Part shown: in pieces, positions 27,271 through 36,734 of the stretch
Numbering within the stretch: position 1 is the stretch's first letter
Layout: the number at the start of each line of letters is the position of its first letter
Translations under genes and position numbers: made by a program
Source: Bryobacterales bacterium
GTDB lineage: Bacteria; Acidobacteriota; Terriglobia; Bryobacterales; Bryobacteraceae
Assembly (NCBI GenBank): GCA_016713735.1
Contig: JADJOP010000001.1
Location: forward strand, 124,001-188,000
Length of the DNA stretch: 64,000 bases
Direction: 5' to 3'
Notes under the pieces: model-generated
What the model was told of the DNA's origin: nothing
Seen by the model: only the letters and a program-made list of their open reading frames with translations
Databases searched by the model: none

Positions 27271-28436
27271 TCAGCGATAAGCCGGAATGCCGGTGACGCG
27301 CTCACCGATGACGAGGGTATGGATGTGGTCCGTGCCCTCGTACGTTTTCACGGTTTCCAGGTTGCACATGTGGCGGAAGATCGGGTAGTCGTCGATGATC
27401 CCGTTGCCGCCCAGCAGGTCGCGCGCATCGCGGGCCACATCGAGCGCGATGGCGACATTGTTGCGCTTGATCATGGAGACGTGCGCCGCCTCCAGCTTGC
27501 CCTGGTCCTTCAGCCGCCCGGCGTGGATCGTGAGCGCCTGCGCCTTGGTGATCTCGGTGATCATGTTGGCGAGCTTCTCCTGCACGAGCTGGTGCGAGGC
27601 GATCGGCCGGTCGTCGAACTGCTTGCGGTCAATCGTGTACTGCCGCGCCGTCTCAAAGCAGTCCATGGCCGCGCCGATCACGCCCCAGGCGATCCCATAG
27701 CGGGCCTGCGTCAGGCAGGCCAGCGCCGAGCGCAGCCCCTTGGCGCCGGGCAGCATCGCCGAAGCGGGCACGCGGCAATCGGCAAAGGCGAGGCTCGACG
27801 TCACGCTGGCGCGCATGGAGAGCTTTCCGTGAATGTCGCTCGAAGTGAAGCCCGGAGTTCCCTTCTCCACCAGGAAGCCGCGAATGCCGTCGTCGGTACG
27901 GGCCCAGACGACGGCCACGTCGGCAATCGTGCCCGATGTGATCCAGGTCTTCTCCCCGTTGATCACCCAGTGGTCGCCATCCCGCACGGCGCGCGTCGTC
28001 ATGCCCGAGGGATTCGACCCAAAGCCCGGCTCGGTCAGGCCGAAGCAACCAAGCCTGCGGCCCGCGGCCATCTCCGGCAACCAGCGCTGCTTCTGCTCTT
28101 CCGTGCCGAATTCATGGATAGGGTACATCACCAGCGCGCCCTGCACGCTGCAAAAGCTGCGCAGGCCGGAATCGCCGCGTTCGAGTTCCTGCATCACGAG
28201 CCCGTACTCCACGTTCGACATGCCGGGACAGCCATAGCCTTCGAGATTGCAGCCAAGAAAGCCCATCTCACCCAGTTGGGAATGATCTGCGACGGGAAGC
28301 GGCCCTCGCGGTAACAATCGCGAATGAGGGGAATGAACTCCTGGCTGATGAACTCACGCGCCGTGCGGCGCACCAGAAGCTCGTCCTCGCCGAACAGCGA
28401 GTCGATGTGCATGTAATCGACGCCCTTGAAAGCCAT
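27271..28436 (-). CDS. Glutaryl-CoA dehydrogenase-like acyl-CoA dehydrogenase (one frameshift)
   Basis: A flavoenzyme of the acyl-CoA dehydrogenase family, closest in pattern to glutaryl-CoA dehydrogenase, which converts glutaryl-CoA to crotonyl-CoA and CO2. The N-terminal part (28436 down to about 28280) starts MAFKGVDYMHIDSLFGEDE. The rest carries GYGCPGMSNVEYGLVMQELE, CFGLTEPGFGSNPS, NGEKTWITSG, QARYGIAWGVIGAAMDC and DLLGGNGI. The catalytic Glu is in VKTYEGTDHIH, where GCDH proteins read TYEGTHDIH. The frame breaks at GGG 28278-28280; one extra C on the coding strand joins SQIIP to QLGEMGFLG. With that repair the protein is about 388 residues, the normal length. It is a single gene with no lysine-pathway partners nearby. 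Confidence 0.85.
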
Positions 28437-28488
28437 ATGGCTTCAGTGTAGCGTCTGGCAGGACGTATGTCGCCGGCGCGCGCGGCGG

Positions 28489-29316
28489 CTATTTCACACC
28501 AAGCAGCTCTTTTTGCACCTGCCGCGAACGTGTGGTCAGCGAGCGTAACTGGCGCATGTCTTCATCGGCCGAAGCGATGGCCGACTGGATGCGCGAGATG
28601 TCGGGGCGCGTGGCCGCCGGGCCCTCGCCGGGGTTTTCCAATTGCAGGCCGAGCGTCCGCAGCGAATCGGTCGCTTCCCGGTAGCGGGCCAGAATGTTGG
28701 TCATGTAGTTCTCGCGGCGGCGGGCCAGGTCCTCCAGATCCTCGGTCAGCTTGCGCACCCGTTGCAGGCTGCGCGCATGCTGCTCGCTTTCGGTGCGAAG
28801 GGTCTTCAGCGCGGCTTCCTGCTGCGCCAGCCGCGCATCCTTCTGCTGGCTGGACTGCTGGAGTTCGACAATCTGCTCCGTGTTCTGGTCAATGCGCTGG
28901 CGCAGCGTCACCTCGTTCTCGCGCAGTTGCTTGTCCTGCTCCTGTGTCGCCTGGAAGCGCTGCTCCATCTCGGCCAGCTTGGAGCGCACCTCGGCCAGCG
29001 CCGACTCCGATCGGCTCAGTTGTTGGTCCTTCAACCGGATGAGTTCGGTGAGATCGGCTTCGCGCCGGGAATAGGGCGTGACGCCGCTCTTGGATGCGGC
29101 GGGCGCCGTCGTCTGTGCCGACTCGGCGGCCGGCATTGGCTGACCGAGCTCCCGCAGGCGTTTCTCGGCTTCCCCAAGACGCCCGCGCAACTCCGCCTCG
29201 GTCTTGCGCCACGACTCGGCTTCCATGCTGCCGCCGGGGGTGGAGGCCGTCTTCCAATAGACCAGGCCGCCCGCTGTGATCAGCACAAGGGCCAGGGCCA
29301 ACTGCCACGACTTCAT
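28489..29316 (-). CDS. Membrane-anchored coiled-coil protein
   Basis: A 275-residue protein with one N-terminal transmembrane helix (LALALVLITAGGLVYW) and a long coiled coil from about residue 35 to 225, rich in Glu, Gln, Arg and Leu heptads (for example QQLSRSESALAEVRSKLAEM). The C-terminal part has a second helical segment (DISRIQSAIASADEDMRQLR). I recognise no enzymatic domain. It probably extends into the periplasm as a spacer or scaffold. ATG 29316 begins 3 bases after the VWFA gene ends, so it is the third gene of a minus-strand unit that starts with a TonB-type barrel. Confidence 0.7.
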   Translation of the reverse strand: MKSWQLALALVLITAGGLVYWKTASTPGGSMEAESWRKTEAELRGRLGEAEKRLRELGQPMPAAESAQTTAPAASKSGVTPYSRREADLTELIRLKDQQLSRSESALAEVRSKLAEMEQRFQATQEQDKQLRENEVTLRQRIDQNTEQIVELQQSSQQKDARLAQQEAALKTLRTESEQHARSLQRVRKLTEDLEDLARRRENYMTNILARYREATDSLRTLGLQLENPGEGPAATRPDISRIQSAIASADEDMRQLRSLTTRSRQVQKELLGVK

Positions 29317-29319
29317 GGG

Positions 29320-30246
29320 TCAGCGTCCTTTCTGGGAAAACTGTCTCCGAGGGCGTGAGTGTATCGTACGCCCTTCGGCGATGACAACTAGATCGACGGT
29401 GCCGCTCTGACCCGAGGCCAATTCCACCTCGGCTGTGTATTGGGCTTGCAGGATGGCGTCGAAGGCGCGATCCACCGAGTTTGGAATGTCGGCCAGCGAG
29501 CGGCAATACTCAGCCGAACCTCCGGTGGAGCGCATCAGCTCCTGCAGTCCCGTCTGGTAGGCCGTATTCAAACGGTCGCTGAGATATTGCAGATGCACCA
29601 GGTAGAGCGGCGATTCCCCGTGCCGCATGCGCGCTGTGATCTGGCGGATCTTCTCGTTGATCAGCCCTTCCGGAAAGCGGCGGCTCATATCGCCCGAATC
29701 ACTGGAATTCACAACCGGGTTCGAGTAGTCTTCCTGGTAGTTCAGGACATTGCTGTCGCTGATGAACAGCGCCGCCACCCGCACATGGGCGCGGGCCGCG
29801 ATCGAATCGGCGAGCATCTGCGCGTTCTCCAGCGAATCGAGCAGACCAGGCCGAGGGGCCGTGGCAAGGGACTCAATCGCCGCCGTCAGTTCAGCCCGCG
29901 GAGCCCCAGGGTCAAGCGCCGGGCGCAACCCGTCTTGCGCCCGCATCAGCGCCACGCGGACATTCGCCGGCAGTGCGGCCAGACGCTTCAGCAGCGCCTG
30001 CCGCGCCGGATCCGCCAGCGTCAGGTCGCCGGAGAGGTCGAGCACCAGCAGCAGAAACAGGTCAGAGCCGGGAGCCAGCAGGCGAACCACACGCGCGGCT
30101 TTCCCATTGAGGGAGATCTTTACCTCTTCCGGTTTCAGAGCAGGTTCGCCGGGAGCCTGGAACGGCACGCGGATCAGCGCGCGAGGCTCGGGGGCGGCCG
30201 GCGCCAGGGCCAGCGCCATCCATTCGCGGCGCGTGTGTCTGCTCAA
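29320..30246 (-). CDS. VWFA-related domain protein, probably exported
   Basis: A 308-residue protein with a von Willebrand A-like fold, of the VWFA-related group common in Acidobacteria. The start is TTG 30246, whose TTGA overlaps the stop of the upstream barrel gene. This gives a Tat-like N-terminus (SRHTRREWMALALAPAAPE). The core strand LFLLLVLDLSGDLTLADP keeps D-x-S-G but lacks the full DxSxS metal site, so metal binding is doubtful. Later parts include VRVAALFISDSNVLNYQEDY and LYLVHLQYLSDRLNTAYQTG. The C-terminal strand ends with IHSRPRRQFSQKGR. Its role is unknown; coupling to the barrel suggests a surface or periplasmic partner. Confidence 0.75.
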   Translation of the reverse strand: MSRHTRREWMALALAPAAPEPRALIRVPFQAPGEPALKPEEVKISLNGKAARVVRLLAPGSDLFLLLVLDLSGDLTLADPARQALLKRLAALPANVRVALMRAQDGLRPALDPGAPRAELTAAIESLATAPRPGLLDSLENAQMLADSIAARAHVRVAALFISDSNVLNYQEDYSNPVVNSSDSGDMSRRFPEGLINEKIRQITARMRHGESPLYLVHLQYLSDRLNTAYQTGLQELMRSTGGSAEYCRSLADIPNSVDRAFDAILQAQYTAEVELASGQSGTVDLVVIAEGRTIHSRPRRQFSQKGR

Positions 30247-33077
30247 AAGCTGAACCTCAATCCCAGTTGAATCACGCGGCCCCCGCGAGAGCCGATGATC
30301 CGACCGGCATTCACGTTGGGCGCGCTGGCCGGCCCGATCATTGTGTCCGGATCGCTCCAGTTGGCATGGTTGATGAAGTTCAGACCTACCATGCTGAACT
30401 CCACGCTCTTCTCCAGCGACAGCGAGATGCGCTTGTTCACCGACAGGTCGTGGTTCTGCGCGCCCGGCCCGCGCAGCGTTGGATGCGTGCGCGATGCGTC
30501 GCCGATTGTGAAATCCGCCGGCTGGGCAAACGCGGCCGGGTTGAACCAAAGCTCGGGCGAGCGATTGGACACGTGCGGATCGACCCCCGGCACAACGTTC
30601 ACGTGCAGCGTGTCCACCACGCGCCCCGTGTTGTTGAACTGCGGCCGCAGCGCGATCGGTTCTCCGCTGACAATCGTGGTAACACCGCTCAGCGACCAGC
30701 CCTCCACCAGATAGCGGCGCCAGTCGGTGACGGGAAACAACAGCCGGTTTGGCCCCAGCGGAAGCTCGTAGGAATAGGTCACCGTGAAGGCGTGCGGATT
30801 GCTGCCCGCCGTGATGGCCTTCTCGTTTTCCCGGTTGTAGTAATCCTGGATGCCATACGGCCCCGAGTAGTTGTCCATCTGCTTGGAAAACTCATAGCTG
30901 GCCGAGAGCGCCAAACCAGAGGAAGCCCGCTTTTCCACCCGCAGCGAGCAGGCGTCGCGCTGGTAGCGGCCTTCGGGCCACGATGCATAGACATCGAAGC
31001 GCTGGTATTGCGGAAACGGCCGCACCGAGCGGTTGAAATTCTCATCGTTCAGTTGCACGCCATACTCGAGCGCGGAGAGCGGGATCGCATTGGGGTTGGA
31101 CGAGCCGCTGCCCAACAGCAGGTTGCGTCCGCCCGCGTGGCCGAGCCCGAGGGTGAAGAGAAACGCGCCGGGCAACTCGCGCTCGAAACTGAGCGAGAAC
31201 GACTGGTAGGTCGGCTGGATGCCACGCGGCTCAATCAGGTCGGCCACCGTATTGTTGGCCGAGTCGGGACGGAGATCGGGAAACGTGCGCGGCGACTCAG
31301 GCAACCCCTGCGCCAGCGTCACAGCGGGCTGCAACTGCGGATTCGTCGCGACCCAGGTCGGGCTGCCATTGAACGCCTGCGTGCCCCATTGCACCGAGTA
31401 GATGGGAATCGCACTATACGAACGGCCATAGCCGAGTCGCACTACCGTCTTTGCCGCGCCAAACGGGTTCCACGTCAGTCCGGCGCTGGGCTCGCCCCTG
31501 GTCACAAAGGGCTGAAACGCGCGGCCCTGCCCGTTCACGCCGGCTACGATGAGCGCTCCGGGCCTGTTGTTGGCCGGGTTGAGGGCGGCAAAGGAAACGG
31601 TCGATTGCCGGTTGTACTTCTCCTTGCGCGGCTCGGACATCTCCAACCCCAGTGACACGCTGAAGACGAGTCCCTTGCGAATCTCCCAGGTATCAGCGAA
31701 CCCCGCGTTGTACCGGCTGCGGCGGAAATACGAGGGCGACAGCACGACGCTCTGCTCGGCATACTCGGCCTGCCCCAGCAGGAAACTGGCGAAGGCGTGG
31801 CCCGTATTATTGATGCCGGGAAGGCTGGTCAGGCCGGCCCCAAACCGGAACATGCCTTCCGGGTAAGCCGGCGCATAGATGTTCACCTGTTCGCGGATGA
31901 AGCGTCCGCTGAGCCGCACGCGGTGCTGTTTCCAGCGGATGGAGTGGCCGTTGGAAATGATGAACTGGTTGCGGGCGTTCTTCAACACCGTGGTGGAGCG
32001 GCCCATGCCCAGGTAGGGCGAAAACAGGTACGCCGGGAACACGCGCTCTGATCCGGCTTCGGGCAGGTTCTCCAACTGTGAACTATAGGCGTCCACCGTA
32101 AACGTGTTGATGCGTTGCGGCGAAAGCGTGAAGATGTGTTCCACGAACGCGCGCCGGCTGCGGCGGCTGCGGACCGGCGGGCCGGGGTTGGCCTCGTTCA
32201 GAAACAGCGGCGAGGCGCCGTCCTGGCCATTGGAAAAATTCACGCCCGAGCCGATGCGGTGGCGCTCGCCCGCATTGTGGTCCACGCGCGCAATGATGCC
32301 GTTGGCGCTGTTGATTTCCGGCGTGAACACAAAGTAGTTGTTGCGAAAGAAGGGACCAGCGTCGGAGTTCGGCGTGGGATAGAGGGCCATCGCGCTCTGC
32401 GCGGCGCGGTCCAGCCGCGAAGCGGGAATGACGTTCCCGGCGAAGGGAACCCTGTTGTATTCGAGATTGCTCGTGCTCACATCCTGGCCGGGATCATAGC
32501 CGGGATTGGGCGCGGTCGTTTGCGGATCATAGATCGGCAGCGCGGCGCCGGCCGAATCCACCGTGGCTGACCAGTCGCCTGTGCGCTCTGCCATGGTGGC
32601 AATGGTGCGCAGCGACGACCGCCCGATCTTCTCCCGCATGCCTTCATAGGTGAACGTGAAAAACGTCGCCCGCCCGCCATCGTACAGCTTCGGAATCAGC
32701 ACCGGGCCGCTCACATTGAAACCAAACTGATTGCGGCGCAGAATGTTCTTCGAGCCGCCGCGCTGGGCGACCTCGTGCGGCACGGCGTCCAGGAAATCGT
32801 TGCGGAGGTTCTCAAACAGCCGGCCGTGCCAGCGCGACTTCCCATTCGTATCGCGCTGCTGCTGCGCCGCCGCCCCTTCCGTGAGTCCGAGCCGCGTGGT
32901 TTGCACGCGGAACTCCTCCACAGCCTTCTGCAACTCGTCTGCAGCAGCGGGCGCAGCTCTCGCGGCGGGATTGGCTCTGGGCGCCTGGACCGTCGAATTG
33001 CCGCGCGGGGGCTGCGGTTGGGCAGCGGCAACCGGAATCAGAATGAGGGTGGCTGCGATACCCCGCAGTGCTCTCAT
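30243..33077 (-). CDS. TonB-dependent receptor-like barrel with reduced N-terminus
   Basis: A 944-residue outer-membrane barrel of the Oar-like TonB receptor group found in Acidobacteria. ATG 33077 (AGGGAG upstream) starts a signal peptide (LRGIAATLILIPVAAAQPQ). Unlike the other two receptors here, there is no carboxypeptidase-regulatory domain and no recognisable TonB box or first half of the plug. A Pro/Ala-rich linker leads directly to WHGRLFENLRNDFLD and LRRNQFGFNVSGP, the late plug/first barrel region. The rest is normal barrel sequence ending in an aromatic strand (GLRFSF). It is the first gene of a unit with the VWFA and coiled-coil genes. The gap to the tRNA gene upstream is 84 bases. 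Confidence 0.85.
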   Translation of the reverse strand: MRALRGIAATLILIPVAAAQPQPPRGNSTVQAPRANPAARAAPAAADELQKAVEEFRVQTTRLGLTEGAAAQQQRDTNGKSRWHGRLFENLRNDFLDAVPHEVAQRGGSKNILRRNQFGFNVSGPVLIPKLYDGGRATFFTFTYEGMREKIGRSSLRTIATMAERTGDWSATVDSAGAALPIYDPQTTAPNPGYDPGQDVSTSNLEYNRVPFAGNVIPASRLDRAAQSAMALYPTPNSDAGPFFRNNYFVFTPEINSANGIIARVDHNAGERHRIGSGVNFSNGQDGASPLFLNEANPGPPVRSRRSRRAFVEHIFTLSPQRINTFTVDAYSSQLENLPEAGSERVFPAYLFSPYLGMGRSTTVLKNARNQFIISNGHSIRWKQHRVRLSGRFIREQVNIYAPAYPEGMFRFGAGLTSLPGINNTGHAFASFLLGQAEYAEQSVVLSPSYFRRSRYNAGFADTWEIRKGLVFSVSLGLEMSEPRKEKYNRQSTVSFAALNPANNRPGALIVAGVNGQGRAFQPFVTRGEPSAGLTWNPFGAAKTVVRLGYGRSYSAIPIYSVQWGTQAFNGSPTWVATNPQLQPAVTLAQGLPESPRTFPDLRPDSANNTVADLIEPRGIQPTYQSFSLSFERELPGAFLFTLGLGHAGGRNLLLGSGSSNPNAIPLSALEYGVQLNDENFNRSVRPFPQYQRFDVYASWPEGRYQRDACSLRVEKRASSGLALSASYEFSKQMDNYSGPYGIQDYYNRENEKAITAGSNPHAFTVTYSYELPLGPNRLLFPVTDWRRYLVEGWSLSGVTTIVSGEPIALRPQFNNTGRVVDTLHVNVVPGVDPHVSNRSPELWFNPAAFAQPADFTIGDASRTHPTLRGPGAQNHDLSVNKRISLSLEKSVEFSMVGLNFINHANWSDPDTMIGPASAPNVNAGRIIGSRGGRVIQLGLRFSF

Positions 33078-33161
33078 GCTCCCTAGTGTATCGGCTACGG
33101 TGAGAGTAGCGCGAGCCGGCCCGTTCGCGTTATCCTCACAAATGACCATACCTTTCTTCGC

Positions 33162-33254
<93 letters not shown>

Positions 33255-33261
33255 GTCCCCC

Positions 33262-34325
33262 TCACACCTTCACCTGACGCAGCGGCAGCGCATAGACCGC
33301 CGCGGAGCGGTGCGCGGGCCGGTCCTCCCCGCCGGGAACCACGAGCAGGTCGCGCCAAACCGCCGCCGTCGTCGTCACCAGGCTGAACGGCAGTTGCGCG
33401 GTCACACGCCACTGCCCCATGGCAGGCAGGAAGGTCTTCACACCGCGGCTGAAGCCGGGATGACGGTCAGCCAGTTCGGCCTCTCGCGGCGCGAGCACAC
33501 CATCGCTACCGCCGAGCACCAAAAGGGCGTCCCCGGCACACGCTGCCGGCGCCGCGCAGGTGGGTTCAGGCAAGTCAGGCAGCGCGCTCCATCCCGAGCC
33601 TGGTGTGAATCGCCAGGCGTCCTTTAGGTAGCGGCGCTCGGCCTTGCCTTGCGCCCCCGCGAACAGGTCTGCTCCGCCCACGACATAAAGGTGTGCGCCA
33701 GAGGCCGCGATCGAGCCCAGAATGCGTCCCGCCCCGGCAGCGGCGCCTCGCGTTGCCATCCCGCGCCCGGCTGCGTCAGATCGAGCGAGAGCAGCACGCG
33801 CTCAGCCACCGTGGCCGCAGGCGACTGCTGCCCCCCGGCCACATACACCCGTTCGCCCAACATGGCCGCACCGCAATTGGCGAGCGCCACCGGCAACGGC
33901 GCGGCGGGTTCCACCACAAGCGACCGGCCATCCCAACGCAGCCAGTGGCAGGCAGCCACATTTTCCTTCTCGTCACCGCCGCCCACCAACAGCAGTCCTC
34001 GCGGCGTGCTCGCCGAGCCTCCATAGGCAAGTGGACGCGGCAGTGCGAAGCGCTTCCAATCGCCGTCGGGCCGCTCCAGCACGAACACATCGCCAACCCA
34101 CTTCTTCACACCGCCCGTCCACTTCGATACCGGAAACCAACTGCCGCCGGCGACAATCAACGCCCCGTTGTGAACACCCGCGAATTGCCCGGCGAGCGTC
34201 ATCGGCAGGTCTGGCAGTCGCTGCCACTGCCATCCTGCCGGCTGCCCCGGGGGACGTGCACACGAAGGGGAGAGTGCCATGGCGGCCGCGGCCATCCAAT
34301 CACGGCGCGCTATCGAACCAGACAT
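33262..34325 (-). CDS. Kelch-repeat protein, NanM-like (one frameshift)
   Basis: An exported Kelch beta-propeller. ATG 34325 gives a Tat-like signal (SGSIARRDWMAAAAMALSP). Kelch blades follow (WQRLPDLPMTLAGQFAGVHN, GALIVAGGSWFP, RVYVAGGQQSPAATVAERVL, HLYVVGGADLFAG, DALLVLGGSDG). The frame breaks at CCCC 33732-33735; one extra G on the coding strand joins REAPLPG to AGRILGSIAASG. The repaired length is about 354 residues, close to N-acetylneuraminate mutarotase (NanM). It overlaps the end of the NanA-like gene by 16 bases and closes the sialidase/sulfatase operon, which supports a sialic-acid mutarotase role by context only. Confidence 0.75.
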
Positions 34326-35209
34326 AGCTGTCCCCGGCCGGTGGCAAAGCCCGCCGCGGCGATCGCGTCGCGCAGCGCGCTCTCTTCGGCTGGGGTGAGC
34401 GGACGGCGCGGCGGCACGGGCGCCCCACACTCGATTCCCGACCACGTGAGCAGCCGTTTGATGGCCGCCAGCATCGGGAACGCGAGCACGGCGCGAATCA
34501 GATCGTTGATGTGGTCCTGCACTTCGCGCGCCTCGGCCCAGCGTCCGGCTTGCGCGTGCTCGTACACCGCGACGAAGAGATCCGGCACAAGATTGTAGAA
34601 GCTCCCGATGCCTCCGTGCGCGCCCATCAAAAGACCGGCCGCCAGCACCTCGTCGCGGCCATTGAAGATCGTGTGCCCGGCGCGCTGGATGAGCGACAAA
34701 CGGTAGAGATCGAAGTCAGTGAATTTCAGACCGATCACGCCCGGAATCGCGCACAACTCAAACACCTGCTCGGCCGTGCGGATGGCTGCTGAGAATTCGG
34801 GAAAGTAATACACCAGCACGGGCGCGCCGGAGGCGGCGGCGAGCGCTTCGTAATAGCGCCGCACCTCGTCAAAGCTGTACGCCGAACCCGGCGGCAGGCT
34901 GCTGACGGCATGCGCGCCGGCCTTCGCCGCATGGCGCGCCAACCGAACCGCGTCGGCGGTGGAGGCCGCGCCGACATGCGCAATCACATGCCGCCCTGCT
35001 GGGGTGTTCGCCACCGCCGCCTCAACGGCCCGCTCACGTACCTCCAGCGCAAGTTGCAGCCCTTCGCCGGTCTGCCCGCAGACATAACTGCCGTGGGCGC
35101 CCGCTTCGTATTGCCTCTGCAGCAGCGCCTCAAAGCTCGCTGTGTTGAGCCCGCCCTGATCGTCGACAGGCGTCACGATAGCGGGGAGAATTCCAGAAAA
35201 CCGTGTCAC
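34310..35209 (-). CDS. NanA/DapA-family lyase (N-acetylneuraminate lyase-like)
   Basis: A 299-residue class I (Schiff-base) aldolase of the DapA/NanA superfamily. GTG 35209 was chosen because GGAGG lies five bases upstream; TTG 35221 is also in frame. Features are the substrate carboxylate loop CGQTGEG, the catalytic Tyr in PVLVYYFPEF and the Schiff-base Lys in GVIGLKFTDFDLYRL. The segment NGRDEVLAAGLLMGAHGGIG closely follows the NanA pattern, and the IGSFYN that follows also resembles NanA rather than DapA. NanA splits sialic acid into N-acetylmannosamine and pyruvate. The surrounding sialidase, sulfatases and Kelch protein support this role. No nanE or nanK is in the window. Confidence 0.82.
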   Translation of the reverse strand: MTRFSGILPAIVTPVDDQGGLNTASFEALLQRQYEAGAHGSYVCGQTGEGLQLALEVRERAVEAAVANTPAGRHVIAHVGAASTADAVRLARHAAKAGAHAVSSLPPGSAYSFDEVRRYYEALAAASGAPVLVYYFPEFSAAIRTAEQVFELCAIPGVIGLKFTDFDLYRLSLIQRAGHTIFNGRDEVLAAGLLMGAHGGIGSFYNLVPDLFVAVYEHAQAGRWAEAREVQDHINDLIRAVLAFPMLAAIKRLLTWSGIECGAPVPPRRPLTPAEESALRDAIAAAGFATGRGQLCLVR

Positions 35210-35255
35210 GCATTCCTCCAATTTGCGGCGCCAGAAGCGCCGCGGCGGACTCTGT

Positions 35256-36734
35256 TCATGCCGGCCCCTTGGCCAGATGCGCCCCGCCGGTCGAGTTCAG
35301 AATCGACACCATCCGCGCGCGCATCTCGCGAGCCAGCTTCTGTGTGGCCGGGTCTTTCACGCGGCGCAGCCAGCCGCCCGCCTCGGTCGTCGTTTCTGAA
35401 CCCGCCAGCAGGTTGTTCAGCTGCTGTGGGTCGCGGCGCACATCGTACAGCTCATTCACATCCCAAACGCCCTGGTACTCCATGTAGCTGTGCGTTTCGC
35501 TGCGCAACCCCACCACGCCGGGCGTATGCGGCGCCTCCCAGTCCCACAGATACTCGTAGACAAATTCCTTGCGCCAGCTTGCCGGCCGGGGCGAGAAGAG
35601 ATTGAGCAGCGAGGAGCCCTGCATCGAAGCGGGCGGAGTTCCCCCGGCGGCGCTCACCAGCGTGGGCGCTATGTCGAGATTGAGCGCCAGTTCCTCTCGC
35701 ACCGTCCCGGCGGGAATGCGGCCCGGCCATGCCAGCAGCAGCGGAATGCGGATCGAAGGCTCATGCATCACCCGCTTATCCACCAGCCCCTGTTCGCCCA
35801 ACAAGAATCCATTGTCACCCAGGAAGACGAAGAGCGTGTTGTCGAGGAAGCCGCCGCGCTGCAGCGCTTGCTCCACAGCCCCCACGCTGTCATCCACGGC
35901 GGCCAGCGAACGCATATATTGCCTGTACAGCGAGGGCAGCGTGTACTCGCCCTCATATAAATTCCGCAGCCCGTGGCGCGACACGTCACGCTTACGCAGC
36001 AGCCATTGCGGCTTGCCTTCGCGCGCCGTGGCCGATGCCGGCGTGGGGATCTCACGATCTTCATACAGCGCACGATGCCGAGGCGCCGGTTCGAATCCGG
36101 CATGCACCGCCTTGTGCGACAGGTACAGGCAGAACGGTTGGTCCCGCTTCTGTCGCTCCACAAAGCGAACCGCTTCCGCGGTGAGAATGTCGGTCGTGTA
36201 GCCTTCCACCTTCTGGCGCACGCCGTTCCGGTTCAACAGCGGGTTGAAGTAGGTCCCTTGCCCGCGGAAGCTCACCCAGTGGTCGAACCCTGGCTGCGGC
36301 GAATCGCTATCCTCGCCGCCCCGGTTGAGCTGGGCGTCGCCCATGTGCCACTTGCCGAGGAAGGCCGTCTGATACCCCATATGCTGCAGAATCCGCGGAA
36401 ACGTAGGCAGCGAAGCGGGCAGTGCCGTGAAGTTGTCCTGCACACCGTGCGCGTGCATGTACTGCCCCGTCAGAATGCTGGCCCGGCTCGGCGAGCAGAG
36501 CGAAGTGGTCACGAACGCGTTGCGGAAGCGCGCCCCCCGAGCCGCAAGCCGGTCCAGGTGCGGCGTCTTTGCCCACGGGTGTCCCGCGCAGCCCAGTGCG
36601 TCCCAGCGCAGGTCATCGATCAGCATCAAGACGATGTTCGGCCGCCGCCCACCCTGGGCCGCCAGAGGCCCAACCGTAAGCCCAGCCGCAAGCCCGGCCG
36701 CAAACTCGCGGCGGCTCATTCCGGCTGCCTTCAT
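35256..36734 (-). CDS. Sulfatase (arylsulfatase family S1), exported
   Basis: A 492-residue sulfatase with a Tat-like signal (MSRREFAAGLAAGLTVGPLAAQ). The metal-binding start is NIVLMLIDDLRWD, and the formylglycine site is CSPSRASILTG (Cys-type, needing formylglycine-generating enzyme, not in the window). The second metal region is VFLGDNGFLLGEQGLVDKR. The substrate is likely a sulfated glycan, perhaps a 6-sulfated amino sugar, by family resemblance only. ATG 36734 overlaps the stop of the sialidase gene (ATGA). It precedes the NanA-like gene, giving the order sulfatase, sialidase, sulfatase, lyase in one transcript. Confidence 0.93.
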   Translation of the reverse strand: MKAAGMSRREFAAGLAAGLTVGPLAAQGGRRPNIVLMLIDDLRWDALGCAGHPWAKTPHLDRLAARGARFRNAFVTTSLCSPSRASILTGQYMHAHGVQDNFTALPASLPTFPRILQHMGYQTAFLGKWHMGDAQLNRGGEDSDSPQPGFDHWVSFRGQGTYFNPLLNRNGVRQKVEGYTTDILTAEAVRFVERQKRDQPFCLYLSHKAVHAGFEPAPRHRALYEDREIPTPASATAREGKPQWLLRKRDVSRHGLRNLYEGEYTLPSLYRQYMRSLAAVDDSVGAVEQALQRGGFLDNTLFVFLGDNGFLLGEQGLVDKRVMHEPSIRIPLLLAWPGRIPAGTVREELALNLDIAPTLVSAAGGTPPASMQGSSLLNLFSPRPASWRKEFVYEYLWDWEAPHTPGVVGLRSETHSYMEYQGVWDVNELYDVRRDPQQLNNLLAGSETTTEAGGWLRRVKDPATQKLAREMRARMVSILNSTGGAHLAKGPA

